A stretch of 64,000 nt of DNA from Heterobilharzia americana (GCA_944470555.2 OX104128.1:41089920-41153919); one strand, 5' to 3'. Shown: positions 24,191 to 35,205, counted from the stretch's first letter. Notes: a model not told the origin generated them from the letters alone. Program-made: numbers and translations.

Positions 24191-25328
24191 ACAAAACATG
24201 TCAAGGGGAGATTCCTTTCAGCTTCTTTCAACCAACTAATGTCCATCATATGTGACAATGACTTTCAGCATCTGTGTGACGGTGACTACGAAGAATTTAC
24301 TCAATGTAATCTGTTTTATGGATATAGTTAACTGCAGGCATCATTTGAAATTACCAACGGTATTTCGCACACGGTACTATGGTTATCGAATCATCTATCA
24401 CACACGTGTTTTGTACTTCTATGTCGAAACATGTTTATAAGACAACTTAATGTGTATTCAACTAATTTGACACTAAATCGTCTTGAGAGGAGGGATTTTG
24501 GTCAATCATAAAGTGTTTCTTAGGCAACGCAAAAAGTGTGGAGCCTTTGCAATCTTGATGGTGTTATGTTCTCTAAGTTGGAATGATTAAGTCGTGAAGC
24601 TTACTTCATCTTTGAAGAAAGCGTCATTAGCAATATATTCAATGCAGAGCATTAAAATTCATTTATTGATTATATTCTTAAGATGAAAACAACTACCAGT
24701 GAATACCACACCATATTGTCTTTTTCAGCATAATGAATCTGGGCACACCACCTCTAAACTTATCTCCAAATAAGCCAGTTCCTTGCTTTTCTGAATCACA
24801 TCAACTCAGTTGTTGGCTACTTCTGATTTATGTTAGTGGACCATAGCTACACATCAGTTAGTAGTGCATATAGCACATAGAATCATAGCCATATGCATGT
24901 TTTGGAATATAATATGGTTTTATGAAGAAAACTATGAAACATGTGCTTATAATAACATGGAAAGCTTTTCTTGTTGTTCGATACAAGCATATAGTAATCT
25001 GTTTGGTTATTTATATTAGTTGGATAAGAACAAACCTCCAATCTGAATTTTACAGACAAGATAGATATCGAACCTTTTAAAAGAGTGGTCATAAAAATCT
25101 CTGTTTTCCTTAACTCTGTTTTTCTCTTGACATATAAGTTTTTTTGGAATAAAAACATTTCAACATTCGAAAAATGTCCTTGTTAAGAAGAAATTTTTTG
25201 CAATCAACCGAAAACCAGAAAGGTGACACTAGTTCTAGAAAGAAATTAACATTGTACAACATTTCACGGTCATGTTTGATAGCTTATAGTGGAGACAAAT
25301 GAAAATGAACATTGATTATTGCGTAAGA
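24191..25328. other. Unannotated DNA
   Basis: Open frames 24252-24440 (plus) and 24883-25158 (minus) are unrecognised. 24545-24610 matches 18405-18475. Confidence 0.35.
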
Positions 25329-25405
25329 AAACTGCTGAGAAGTAGCATATTGGGACAAAACAGCTGTCCAGTGCTCTCAGGTTTTCAATGGTTCTCTAAA
25401 TAGTA
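25329..25405 (+). mobile_element. Family B SINE fragment with hammerhead motif
   Basis: ACTGCTGAGAAGT, then GGGACAAAACAGCTGTCCAG, then GTGCTCTCAGG. This is a family B ribozyme with both core strands altered (GAGAAG for GAGGAG, ACAAAAC for ACGAAAC), followed by the start of the tail. Head absent. Confidence 0.65.
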
Positions 25406-25712
25406 AAATTCTGCGATGTATACTACAGTAAAAACTATTCATTCCGATCAATACAGTTTTCATTACAGGTCGAAATCATTCGTAAAACTATTGAAAACCT
25501 GGAAACACTACTTCTCCAATCTATGTAAATGAGTGATGAAAGTTATTTTGAAATTCGACAATTACTGCAACCCCTCCCCTCATTTGCAGATTTTCCTGTT
25601 TCAGTACAATGCTGAGTGATTCTGTTTTAAGCATCACATGAAAATCATATGTTTGGTGTTAACGTACACTTGTAAAGTATGCATTAATTCAATTATTTTT
25701 AATAATAAAGAA

Positions 25713-26504
25713 ACCTTTATGAACCTCATTCAACAGTAGCTATATGATATACCATACTACATGCCAAGTGACTCACAATGGAAAGCAGCTCAGCAACTCC
25801 TTTGAAGTCAAGACAGGAGTAACATAAGGCTGCCGTCTACTATCACATATCATCTTCACGATTGCGGTCGACTGGATCATGCAACAAACGTGAGGAACGA
25901 GAAGAGGAAAGACCCCAGAAGAAGATTTGGATTTCACTGACAGTGATTTATCTCTAGTGTTGCACAAGCTCAAAGACCTACAGACGAAAAAAACAAGTGG
26001 GCAGAAGAGGCAAAACAGAGAAGACAGCACTTGAGGTGGACGTAGAGAAGCCAGAGGTGATGAAGATGCCCAAACGCCAACAACAACAACAACAAGCACC
26101 AATCACCACCAACGAGAGAAACTTAAAGTAAATTTTCTCTTTCACCTACCTCGACAAGGCGACATCGTTTCAACTGCAGGCCGCACAGGCACAGATGAGG
26201 ATGTCAAAGCAGTCAGGATCGGAAAGACAGTAAAACAGGCCTTCATTAATCTGAAACCAGTGTGGAGATCTACTCCACTCCACTGCACTGCACTCCACTC
26301 CACTCATCATAAAGCGTGAACAAGATGTGGATTTTCAAGACAGATTGAGTCAAGTAAGTCAGTGCTTCTATGTGATGGTTGAGAGTCTAGGCATGTCACG
26401 AAGAGCATTTCCAACAAACTACAAACATATATGAGCAGCTTCCACTTACACTCACTCGATGCTGAACATCAGGTGGTCAGAAAGAATAAGCAAGGAGGAA
26501 CTGT

Positions 26505-26535
<31 letters not shown>

Positions 26536-26850
26536 TGGCAACAAACCATCTAGGAACGCATCGCCAAACAAATATGCAGGTGGAAGTGGAGATGGATTGG
26601 ACATACACTGAGAAGACTGTTTGGGGATGTCACACGCGAAGCCAGGCACTCGAGTGGAACGTGGATAGGAAACGACGAGTTTGGTGTCCCAGCTGAGGAT
26701 GACATGGCGGAGATCGTGTGAGGAAGAAGTGAGAGCTTGTGAGCAGTTGTGGATCCAGGTTGAGAAGAGTGCAGAGAAGAGAGTGGAGTAGAGACGTACT
26801 ACTGATGGCCTTTGTTCCAGTAGGACCCCAAGAGACAAATAATAATGAAT
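25713..26850 (+). mobile_element. RTE-derived element, copy 2 (short form)
   Basis: Begins at CCTTTATGAACCTCATTCAA, equal to position 596 of copy 1, in flanks unlike those of copies 1, 3 or 4. It continues through the damaged catalytic block (FTDSD codons from 25933), a CAACAACAACAACAA run, the region with many CACTC/CACTG repeats, a short GGCT array, and the tail ending in AATAATGAATAG. Copy 3 starts at the same internal base. That shared start suggests a non-autonomous derivative with its own 5' end. No intact frame. Confidence 0.8.
26505..26539 (+). repeat. (GGCT)n short array in RTE copy 2
   Basis: 35 nt, one interruption (GACT). Same site as the long arrays at 48243-48625 and 57232-57562, flanked by GGAACTGT and AACAAACC. 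Confidence 0.95.
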
Positions 26851-26931
26851 AGTACGCAACAACACGATGAGTTCTCAATACATTCTCCATAAATTTCAGC
26901 CGAAAGAGAATTTCGAAATGACATTTTTCAG

Positions 26932-26950
26932 AATGCTATAGTTCAGATGG
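26932..26950 (+). other. Candidate 19 nt micro-exon
   Basis: Bounded by a pyrimidine-rich acceptor (ACATTTTTCAG) and a GTATGT donor. If joined to the exon at 27351 the phases agree and the reading stays open (CYSSDG then DMHF). Micro-exons are well known in schistosomes. Could be chance. Confidence 0.25.
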
Positions 26951-27350
26951 GTATGTAGCGTTACACTGAATACGATGACTCTGAATTTCTATTCCTCACC
27001 AGCGATGGACTTAAGTAAAGTTTCTTAGATAGTGGAGGTCAAATGAGAGTCTCTGAGTATTCACCTATGATAAGCTGGAGTAGATAAGACTAAATTTCAC
27101 TCTCTCCACTACCATTTATCAAGATGCAGTACATCGAAGAGGATGTGCATATTATTTTAAGCTTAGATTGAATTTGAAGTCTGAATGACCGGAAACTGCT
27201 ATTGTTATTCCTGTATGTACTACGTATAGTACCATTGGCATACATGATAGGTTAGTTCCTTACATTCTGTTTCTGAAAAAGCAAAATACTGAGTTTAATC
27301 TCAATTTAAATACCGTCCGTACTTCAGTCTCTTGATTCGCAATATTTCAG

Positions 27351-27588
27351 AGATATGCATTTTGTTCTTCAAAGCATCCGTCATTTGTTGCAAACCAGAC
27401 TGACTGATTTTCCATCAGAAATTTATTTTTTAAATAGATTACAAACAAGTTTTCAAGCTACACAAACAACCTCATTGACAACACTGTGTGTAAAACTCAT
27501 TCATGGTCGTATGAATAATTTTATTGAAACCATCATTGCTGACCGAAATGAAACATTAAATATAGTGTCCAGAACTCGTCCAAAATAA
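27351..27588 (+). CDS. Terminal coding exon of an unidentified protein
   Basis: Preceded by a strong acceptor (CTTGATTCGCAATATTTCAG, 27331-27350). The open frame then runs 78 codons to TAA (27586-27588). The product includes HFVLQSIRHLLQTRLTDFP, then EIYFLNRLQTSF, then TLCVKLIHGRMNNFIETIIA. It is leucine-rich and amphipathic, so likely helical, with no membrane segment or motif that I can name. An AATAAA signal follows 104 nt after the stop (27692). Acceptor, open frame, stop and polyadenylation signal in series make this the best-supported host gene piece in the window. The first base completes a codon started in the previous exon. RTE copy 2 upstream would then lie in an intron. Confidence 0.5.
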
Positions 27589-27691
27589 CAATGAGGTGAT
27601 ACAACATTCATCATATGTTGTTTACTATTCATGAAAGGCTGAACAATTTATAAGTCTAGTCTCCTCTAATGTTGTCTAGACTGTACTTTTT

Positions 27692-27697
27692 AATAAA
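27692..27697 (+). terminator. Polyadenylation signal AATAAA
   Basis: Canonical hexamer 104 nt after the stop codon of the exon at 27351-27588. In AT-rich DNA the hexamer alone is weak evidence; its place is what supports it. Confidence 0.4.
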
Positions 27698-27974
27698 TGG
27701 CAAATTTTAGTACATTAAAACAAAAAATGTGTTGAACATAGTAATGTTTATTGAAAACAAATTAGACATCATTTGAGAACATATATTTCACGAATACATT
27801 TTGTGAATTGCGATTTAGTATATCTAACTTTTAGATACTAACCAACAGGTCAGCTTCACTTATTTACTTCAATTTAGATGTAAGTAGTTTGTGCAAACAA
27901 CACTGAATGCAAACGTTGTAGTGAAAATCGTTGTAAGCACTCACTACGGTGAACATGATTGTTTTAAGTTAGTA

Positions 27975-28130
27975 GTGATCATTGACTGACATCAGTTGGA
28001 GGAAAATTAGAAACATAGGAGCACTAGGACGAAACAGCTATCCAGTGCTCCCAGGTTCCCTATACACTTCCATTTGATATCACTCCATGATCATTACCAA
28101 CCTGAAATCAATAAATTCCCACAAACCCCC
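27975..28130. mobile_element. Family B SINE foldback with central deletion
   Basis: Minus-strand tail (27975-28019) abuts a plus-strand remnant that starts inside the ribozyme (AGGACGAAACAGC at about 28020) and runs through the tail to 28130. The minus part begins one base from the point where a family B hammerhead would cut (AGTGCTCC). Heads are lost, leaving a near palindrome of tails. Confidence 0.7.
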
Positions 28131-28557
28131 AAGCTGAATAACTATTTTACCTACTATGTGATGTGTATAGAGTTGATAGTACGGTTCACTATTTTGGTGT
28201 TTTAACCAGGGTTTATATGGTAGTCCGTAAAAATCATATCATGATGTTAGATAGTATGTTGTATACATAAGAAATAGGCGAAAGAATCAAATACGAAATT
28301 GTACTAATCCGCTTATCTCTTTCCAATTATTCTGTTGAATCTTCATGTGTAGAACGAAATACTTGATGTAATTGATGTACGTTTTGTTTGCAACTGCGTT
28401 TAGAACTCACTTGCTTACCACACTCAAAATCTTGGCCATTTTCAAAAATATTCGTTTAAAAATGGTTTGTCTTAAAGTATTGACTGATAGCAAGATTTAT
28501 CAAATATGTGACAGTTTGACGTTAGTATCACATGGACACGTCTACAATTCTCACTAG

Positions 28558-28704
28558 CACCTAGATATCTCCCTAATCAAAGCGAATAGCTTATTGGACG
28601 CTACTGATTATCAAAAAGTTGTTTACAGAGTTAAATATTCCTGTTTAAATATTAAAGAGGAAAGGCTCTTAGCTAACCAATTTGTTTCCGGTGATATCAT
28701 TTTT
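28558..28704 (+). CDS. Candidate internal exon, protein not recognised
   Basis: Acceptor TCTACAATTCTCACTAG and donor GTAAGC (28705) frame 147 nt, exactly 49 codons. The product starts HLDISLIKANSLLDATDYQ and continues KVVYRVKYSCLNIKEERL. It ends ANQFVSGDIIF, a mixed polar and charged sequence more protein-like than the background. The frame stays open past the donor to 28791, so another boundary is possible. It lies 1 kb after the terminal exon of another gene. No flanking exon found. Confidence 0.35.
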
Positions 28705-28791
28705 GTAAGCTATATCACTACATTCAAATATAATTGGTGCCCATATTTATTGGTAAAAATGTCAACGTGGCTTACGAAACAACAATTCTAA

Positions 28792-29429
28792 ATAGACCAT
28801 GGTCATAAAAATAATACAGTAATGAAGCATGGATGTTTGATATTTTGGACGGATAACTGTTAATAGTAATCAAGAAATAAGGATTATGTAACCAGAGACG
28901 TACTCAGCTACTAGTGAGGAAGACATTGAGAAATTAACAACAATTAAAAAACGTATGTAACAACCAGATGAAAAACAGAAACTAACCATGAAGTATATTT
29001 TAAATTCTTATCTTAGGATAGTATGATTTCTAAGTGGGTAAGATTAATAAGCAAGAGGTGCTTGTAGCATCATTATCTTTAACAAACAAAAAGTAGCATT
29101 TGACTTGTTAAGAAGAGATACATACTCAAAGCCAGAACTTGTTAGTTGCTGAAGTTAGTTAGTTATGTTCGCGAACAAGTGTGATGGTCTTTGGGGTTCA
29201 TCAACATTTCAAAACGGTCACTAGGCAGAACTTCTTTATGACAAAATGTAGTTTACCTAGGGAAGCACGTTAATCAAACACTTTGACTAAGTTTATAAAA
29301 CAGCTTAATTTTACACTACAAGAGAGTGTTATAAAAAGTACTATCAATAATGCTACTAAAACTACAGACATAATATACAAAAAATTTCCAACCACAAAGG
29401 TATAGAGTCTACAACTGTTTTTTTTCTAC
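28792..29429. other. Unannotated DNA
   Basis: Nothing recognised. Confidence 0.35.
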
Positions 29430-30400
29430 CGAAATTTCAGATAGTTGCAATATGAAGATATCATTAGATTATGAACGGAATGGACTATGATGAAAACTTA
29501 CCAAATTATCTGGAAGTCTGAACTCTAGACGAACAATGGATTTAACTCAAAACTTTGAAGAGCCACATCATCAAGATAACCTTCAATGATGACAACAGGA
29601 CTCAAATGAGTAATATATGTTACTAATCCTCAACATTCTATTGTTTTTCGAAGAATTGAAACTGTTCCTACAAAAATTACTGTCCAGTAAGTAAGGATCA
29701 CCAGCTCCATTCAGTCATTTAACTCTTTCACCACATGCACATTTATCAATCCTCGAATTACTTGAATTTCTAGACGGTCACAGTGGCAACGAGAATCTGA
29801 ACAGACAGTTAAATCTAAGAGATCAACTCACCTATTGACTCTAAAGTGGACGTATTCACAACAGTGCTATACAACAGACTTCGCTAGTACTATATGGAAC
29901 AGTGAATATACCTTCTTGATAATGCTCTATAGTATGAAAAATCCATTGACGATGGTCTGCAGTTCTTCAGACGATTATTCCTTTATACTACAATATCTAA
30001 TTCTAATAGCGTAAGTCTAAACGACTGTGAACGGTAACACTTGAATAGACGGAAATGGTTGGATATAGATATTTACTTGGATTACGTAATTATGTGGAAA
30101 CTTGCAAATTCCTAAAATTGTCAGCGTGGGTTCTATTGGTCTCCGAAGCTATATACATAAGAATTTGTGGTAAAATACATGTTTATTTTGAGTAACGTAG
30201 CATTACGAAGACAAGTCGAACATGTTGACTGCTTGTAACGGAAATTTGGAATTTTGCGAGACCCTGATGCCACCAATTATGAAAAAATTGTGGCTGAAAA
30301 CGATCTAAACTCTAATACTCTGTATATGCTGAAAAGTGGTATTTTCTTATTCGCTTCAGAACTAGCAGCATCTTTTGATGTTTCTAACAGAGTTTAATGA
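29430..30400 (+). pseudogene. Scattered coding-like segments, unidentified
   Basis: Protein-like pieces on the plus strand in changing frames. They are VIYVTNPQHSIVFRRIETVP (about 29605-29665), HLTLSPHAHLSILELLEFLD (about 29717-29776), YEKSIDDGLQFFRRLFLY (about 29934-29987), and a 50-codon run with GILRDPDATNYEKIVAEN and MLKSGIFLFASELAASFD (about 30250-30396). The first two could be joined in frame by removing a 28 nt GTAAGT...AG segment (29677-29704), as tiny introns exist in schistosomes. Other breaks are plain stops. Either a decayed gene copy or an exon series with short introns; no family recognised. Confidence 0.3.
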
Positions 30401-30559
30401 CATACCCTGTGTACTATTCAGGACTCGTAAAAACTTGTAGATTTTTCAGAAAATATCAATGTGATGGTTTCTTTCATGTTAAATTACTAATATGAGATCT
30501 AATGAGAAGGCGTGACCTGTGGGGTCAACCAGTAGGAAGTGAAGTGGATGCTAACTAAA

Positions 30560-30812
30560 GACCTTGAGTGATAATCACGCTATGTCGTGAATTGACAGAA
30601 GTTGGAAACTGTGAACCACTGAAAACTGGCCCAGTAGCTGAATGGTTAAAAGTTCGCCATGAAACCTGAAGATTCTGAGTTCGATCTGTAGCCTGGTCGT
30701 GGGTGCATACTGCTGAGGAGTCCCGTAATAGGACGAAACAGCTGTCCAGTGCTCCTGGATTTTCATTGGTTCCCCAACTGATGCCAGTCTATGATGAATA
30801 CTACTTCTAAAA
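30560..30812 (+). mobile_element. Family B SINE with best-preserved hammerhead
   Basis: 5' region (TATGTCGTGAATTGACAGAAG), A box TAGCTGAATGG (30635-30645), B box GAGTTCGATCT (30677-30687), hammerhead (30706-30751), then the conserved tail with TGATGCCAGTCTATGATGAA. The A and B boxes make pol III transcription plausible. The full head-to-tail order is kept. Confidence 0.8.
30706..30751 (+). ncRNA. Hammerhead ribozyme, family B, core intact
   Basis: Order on one strand: CATACTG (stem I 5'), CTGAGGAG core, stem II GTCC/GGAC with loop CGTAATA, GAAA core, self-complementary ACAGCTGT (minimal stem III), GTC cleavage triplet, CAGTG (stem I 3'). All invariant core positions of a type I hammerhead are present; stem I has at least 4 pairs. 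The very short stem III recalls Sm-alpha ribozymes, which are thought to work better as dimers. Confidence 0.75.
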
Positions 30813-31479
30813 TAAAATATCTATTTACATCCTACTCTATTGATAAAATATCAAAAATTTGAGCATTGAGCTGAAGCTTGAGTAACCATAACGATAGTCG
30901 AATAAATAGTATCAACCTGATATATTGATATTACTTACAATTAATACAGGGTTAATTTCACATTGATCGAAATTCTTAGATGATAGAAAGGAATTCGACA
31001 GAATGCATGAGCAAATGGATAGCTTAGCATTATTAGAATTCATGTACACTTCATTCTCTGCTTGATCATATATATTGCATTAGATTTACGTACATACTTG
31101 ATTAGAAGAGACTAAAAGTAGACTTACTTCATGCAGTCAAAGTTTTAAAGCCATATTAAGAAAATTGAATGAAATCAGATGATGATCAGAGTGTTTTCCT
31201 CCCAGATAGAATATACTTTATTTTTTCAATGACAAATGACCATACAAACTGGATAGTCGTTACACACCTAATAGATTTCATCTTTAAATTTAAGGTCCAC
31301 ACAGTTTCAGTGGAACAAAAATTGAGCGACATAAAGGTGCTGAAGTTTAAAAACGATGGACGGCATCTAGTGAAAGAAGCAAAAGACAAGTAGGCTGGAA
31401 GGAATGTCCATTGTCAACAAAAGGGACAGTAGTCGTTGAATATGGTACACCTAGCACTAAAACCGTCATTTGCAAAATA

Positions 31480-31700
31480 TACCTGATTTCCTCTTCTGCT
31501 ACTTTCTTGATTTGTTCTTCATACGCCTGCCTTGTCCCTTGCTTTTCTGTTGGCGGAATCCTCACCCATTGCTGATAATTCCCTATGATTTCTGCCACCC
31601 TCTCAACATATACAATTTATATCCATTCTTATCAGCAACGCCCACTACACTAGAAAGTTCTTTCATACCACTTTTTAACTTGATTTGAACATATTCAGAT
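31480..31700 (-). pseudogene. Coding-like segment with one frameshift
   Basis: Minus strand: SEYVQIKLKSGMKELSSVV, then ADKNGYKLYMLRG, ends by a frame change near 31590. It is continued by VAEIIGNYQQWVRIPPTEKQ and AYEEQIKKVAEEEIR, which stops at a possible donor GTATAT (31478). The amino-acid make-up (charged, helical) is unlike background DNA. A gag-like or host exon origin is possible; I do not recognise it. The opposite strand is also open here. Confidence 0.35.
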
Positions 31701-32786
31701 ATATTCTTATGTTTATAATATCAATTCTAGATTACAAATCTTAACCAATTTACATATTTCCTAGTTGACACTCAAAACAAACGACTAGGCGGTCGTTTGC
31801 AACAATTTCTAGGCTACCGAATCGATGACTATGTATGCAAATATCACGTTGATCTGTAATGATTAAATAATACTTGAAGTGATAAATGCCTTTCTTTCAC
31901 CTAAGAAACTAGTCAGTAAATCAGCATTCCCACAAAAGACTAGTTTTTTTAATAGCATCTGGGAAATATCAGTATAAATGAGTAATTACCACTTTTCGAA
32001 TAACAGGTTGCTCACAATATTGGTTGAAATGATCGAATGATACACCGGCTGTAGTTCATTTATAATTTGAGGCTGTTAAGCACCTTCATAGAAAAGTTTT
32101 AAATATCACCTGCTGTTGAAACACACTGAAAATGAAAATACACAGATTCTGGTCAAAATTGTAATAAGCTGTTTCCAGTCAACCTTAACAAACATCAAAT
32201 ATCATCAACTGAAGTTTAATGCCATCAACACAAATGCTTATTTCTTGACTAAATGTGACGATAAGCAAGAATGATTTGTAGATAACACTAAGATGAAGGG
32301 TTGGTGAGAGTTGACACTTTCCAACATAATGTAACTTAGATATGTATGACCTTTAATAGACAATAAACAAAATATCCCCTGTTCAATCACCAAGAAAGTA
32401 AGAATATCTCGTGATGATATCATCGTCTAAGGATATTCTCTAGTAATATCTGCTGACATGTGAAATGGATGGTTATCTGTCACTGAAAATCCTTCAAATC
32501 TGTTTCGAAAACTATTTGCATAAATTGTCTCAGATGAATATGAATCAGCTGTTCATTGTAACTTCTTTTACAGTGACTTTAAAAAAGTATCTACTCTTTT
32601 CAGATTATAGTTTCATTATCTGAGATAGCTGTACCTTAGAAGAATAGTATTGATACTGGGTGATGATTGAAGGTGAGATGAAAATCTGATTTTAAGATTA
32701 CTGATTGGAAGTATTAGGTTTTATTTGTTAAATATCAAGATGTAGAATAAACTAAGATCTACTTTTTAGCAGAAACGGTGCATCGT
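31701..32786. other. Unannotated DNA
   Basis: 32615-32690 matches the low-copy block at 4116-4190. Otherwise nothing recognised. Confidence 0.35.
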
Positions 32787-32825
32787 GTCTGGCAGTGGAA
32801 TTTAAGAAACACATTTTGTTGGAGT
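32787..32825 (-). mobile_element. Family A SINE fragment, degenerate
   Basis: Minus strand, remnant of the ribozyme 3' strand and GATTCCACTGCCAGACAC block with several changes. Confidence 0.5.
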
Positions 32826-33164
32826 CTACATCTTATTTCAGTTACTAATATTCTGCAAAGATTAGTGTCAATGATATGGAATATTATTACACTCGGTTAG
32901 TCAGCTATGAGACAATAGGATTATAATTCATAAAACCTCTTAATATGCAAGTAACAAAAATGCTTACATGAAAACTTGTGAATATAAATCTTAATTTCCT
33001 TTTCTAACCAAACTCAACTTCAGAATTTGATTTGTAAAACTGAATGTGGATTGTAGCTGAATCTTAACATTAGCGACATTCCAGATCACATTAGCATATT
33101 GATTTGTTGCATGAATGTCTAGATTTAGGAACAGGTTGCACCAACTTAATTATTTCCTGTTTGT

Positions 33165-33340
33165 TGATATACTTGCGATTCTGCGTTGTTATACTGCGTC
33201 GGATTGCTTGACCTTCTTTGGTATATGATTTCATATGTGGATACCTTGATATATATAACCAGAATATTTATTATGGTGATTTACTCAGTTGTGGCTAGCA
33301 GAGGAATCCAGAACGCGCCTTTCGTCCTGTTTCCCATTGC
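33165..33340 (-). mobile_element. Family A SINE, 5' truncated
   Basis: Minus strand: starts in stem II (GGAAACAGGACGAAAGG), then GCGTTCTGGATTCCTCTGC, TAGCCACAAC, and the long tail that ends with AATCCGACGCAGTATAACAA. The first half of the ribozyme is missing. Confidence 0.7.
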
Positions 33341-34611
33341 ATAATGCGTATTTTGTACTTTGTTCGGATTGTAAGCAGAAAGAAATATCATCACCTTATG
33401 TTTTCCAACAAACAATACAGCATTCCTACCAAACGTTTACTGGTTCTTCAGTATCAAAAGATCATGTTATACTGTTCGCTTTCAGATTATATATTCTTAA
33501 CCAGGTTGCTCTTCATCTCTCTTGCATATACATCGGTACTTGCCACAAGTGAAAAAGTAAAGCCATACAAGTATAGATGAGTTCGAATACTTTCTTCTAT
33601 CAACAGCCTTAAACTCTTAAGCCGACCCAAAGGCAATATATTTCAATAAGAAGGTTGATAATCGTGAAAAACGCGAGTAATTGCTTCAATTCTTTATTTA
33701 TTTTGGTCAAATCTTACCATTACTACCAGCCTTTAACTTCCAGTGGTGATCAACTATGCTAAAAACGTCATTTTATGACTTTAAATGTATCTGATACACA
33801 AAGCCTTCAAAGATAACGCCATTGAAACAGAAATCAAGAAAGATTATTGCTAATTTATGAAATACAGGTGATAGAGGTCAACTGAATATGCGTATCTCGT
33901 CAGCTAACCAACCAAACGTGTCAACGTGAATAGGTCACTTGTGTGAAAATCGTAATCAATTATCCTGGAAATTATTATAAAGTGTTACTTCAATGGCAAA
34001 TATTGACATTATTAGTCAACAGGTCTTTGAAAAGCGTTGACTTTCTCCGGGCATTTCTGAAACTGGTTCAAGTGTCATTCACATTTCGTAAAGTTCAGTC
34101 AGCCTTTAGTAGATATGATTATAGACCAAAACATTAGTGTGTATCCTGTCTCACGGTACTAGAACGTCTACCGTCATGTTTTGCAAAGGTTGAGATCAAA
34201 TCCATTAGAAGTCCTGTACTAGTGCATGTAATAGATACAGGACACCAAATAGATGTTAGCACAGATTTTACTGTAATGCACCATCTTCCGAAGACTCTAC
34301 CATCTGATATGTAGCGGAGCTGTAGCTATAAGATTAACTAAGCCTGCAGTTTGTACTCAAAAAGAACGCGTCTACGCCCTACTCATCCTTTGGCCTTTCG
34401 TTGACTAGACCAGATCTCATCAACCTTTTTGTTTCATTCTTAATTTTTCCTCTTTCGTTTATGCTTTCGTCCCCACTCTCTTATTTTCTTTCTTTATGAA
34501 AGATTATTATTCCTATTGATTTTAATCAAACTTTCTTCTCATCCTATCATAAGAAACTTTTAAAATACCTGTTAACTTCTTTTAGACATTACTATTCGTG
34601 ATAAGTTTGTT
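33341..34611. other. Unannotated DNA
   Basis: Overlapping open frames at 33289-33580 start within the SINE and are not convincing; 33943-34137 is unrecognised. Confidence 0.35.
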
Positions 34612-34745
34612 TGATTGTGGCTAACAGGAGAATCCAGGACGCACGTTTCGTTCCATTTAGGACTCGTCAGCTGGATATACCTCCACCCTAGTGACGAGTC
34701 CCAAATGGGACGAAACGCGCGTCCTAGATTCTTCTTCTAGCCACA
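34612..34745. mobile_element. Family A SINE inverted pair with two ribozyme motifs
   Basis: The minus copy (34612-34695) carries a near-intact hammerhead (34632-34676). The plus copy starts at about 34690 inside the ribozyme (GTGACGAGTCCC), keeps GGGACGAAACGCGCGTCC and continues into its tail. The two 3' halves form a long imperfect palindrome ending in TGTGGCTA and TAGCCACA. Confidence 0.8.
34632..34676 (-). ncRNA. Hammerhead ribozyme, family A, core intact
   Basis: Minus strand: stem I ATCCAG/CTGGAT perfect; CTGACGAG core, GAAAC core and GTC cleavage triplet intact; stem III ACGTGCGT short. Stem II has one mismatch (GGAAC for GGAC side). It is the best family A ribozyme here by core and stem I. 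Confidence 0.75.
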
Positions 34746-34862
34746 ACCAAGCAAAGTTGTCATAATTAACATTCAGCCAATATCGAGGCACCCGCATAGG
34801 GGCGCGTGTGTCAGTAGAGGTCGAACAATTCGATCCGGTAAAACAAGGCAGAATTACAAGTA
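34690..34862 (+). mobile_element. Family A SINE, plus strand, long tail
   Basis: Ribozyme 3' part (first core base changed, GTGACGAG), TAGCCACAAC block, then the tail with GTCGAACAATTCGATCCGGT and the final GAATTACAAGTAT. The tail matches 35133-35205 and 63100-63180. Confidence 0.7.
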
Positions 34863-35132
34863 TATCATTCAATAGTAATTATCACTACTCCTATTATCTT
34901 AGTCTTTTCACGTTTCACCCATCCAATGACGACACATCCACTCCATTTCTGCTCTTAGGTGAATTCATGTCATTCTTTGTACTCATCACTCATTTGACAG
35001 AATGCAACCTTGAACTTTATTATTAATTTTCCTTTCCCATATGTCTAATCACCAATCTATTGACGAAATTTTAGCTCAGCTTATGACCACAAATGACATA
35101 ATACTATCCACAAAATTAAAGAATCCGAATAA

Positions 35133-35205
35133 GAGCGCATATGCCAAAAGAAACAGAACAATTCAATCCAGTAAAACAAAGGAGAATTGCAAGCATATCA
35201 GCAAA
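35133..35205 (+). mobile_element. Family A SINE tail fragment
   Basis: GAACAATTCAATCCAGTAAA then GGAGAATTGCAAGCATATCA; same tail as 34800-34862, without ribozyme. Confidence 0.6.

Noticed and set aside
31169..31393. Open frames on both strands at the same place
   Set aside because: Neither has splice context, motif or composition that stands out, so no gene is called.
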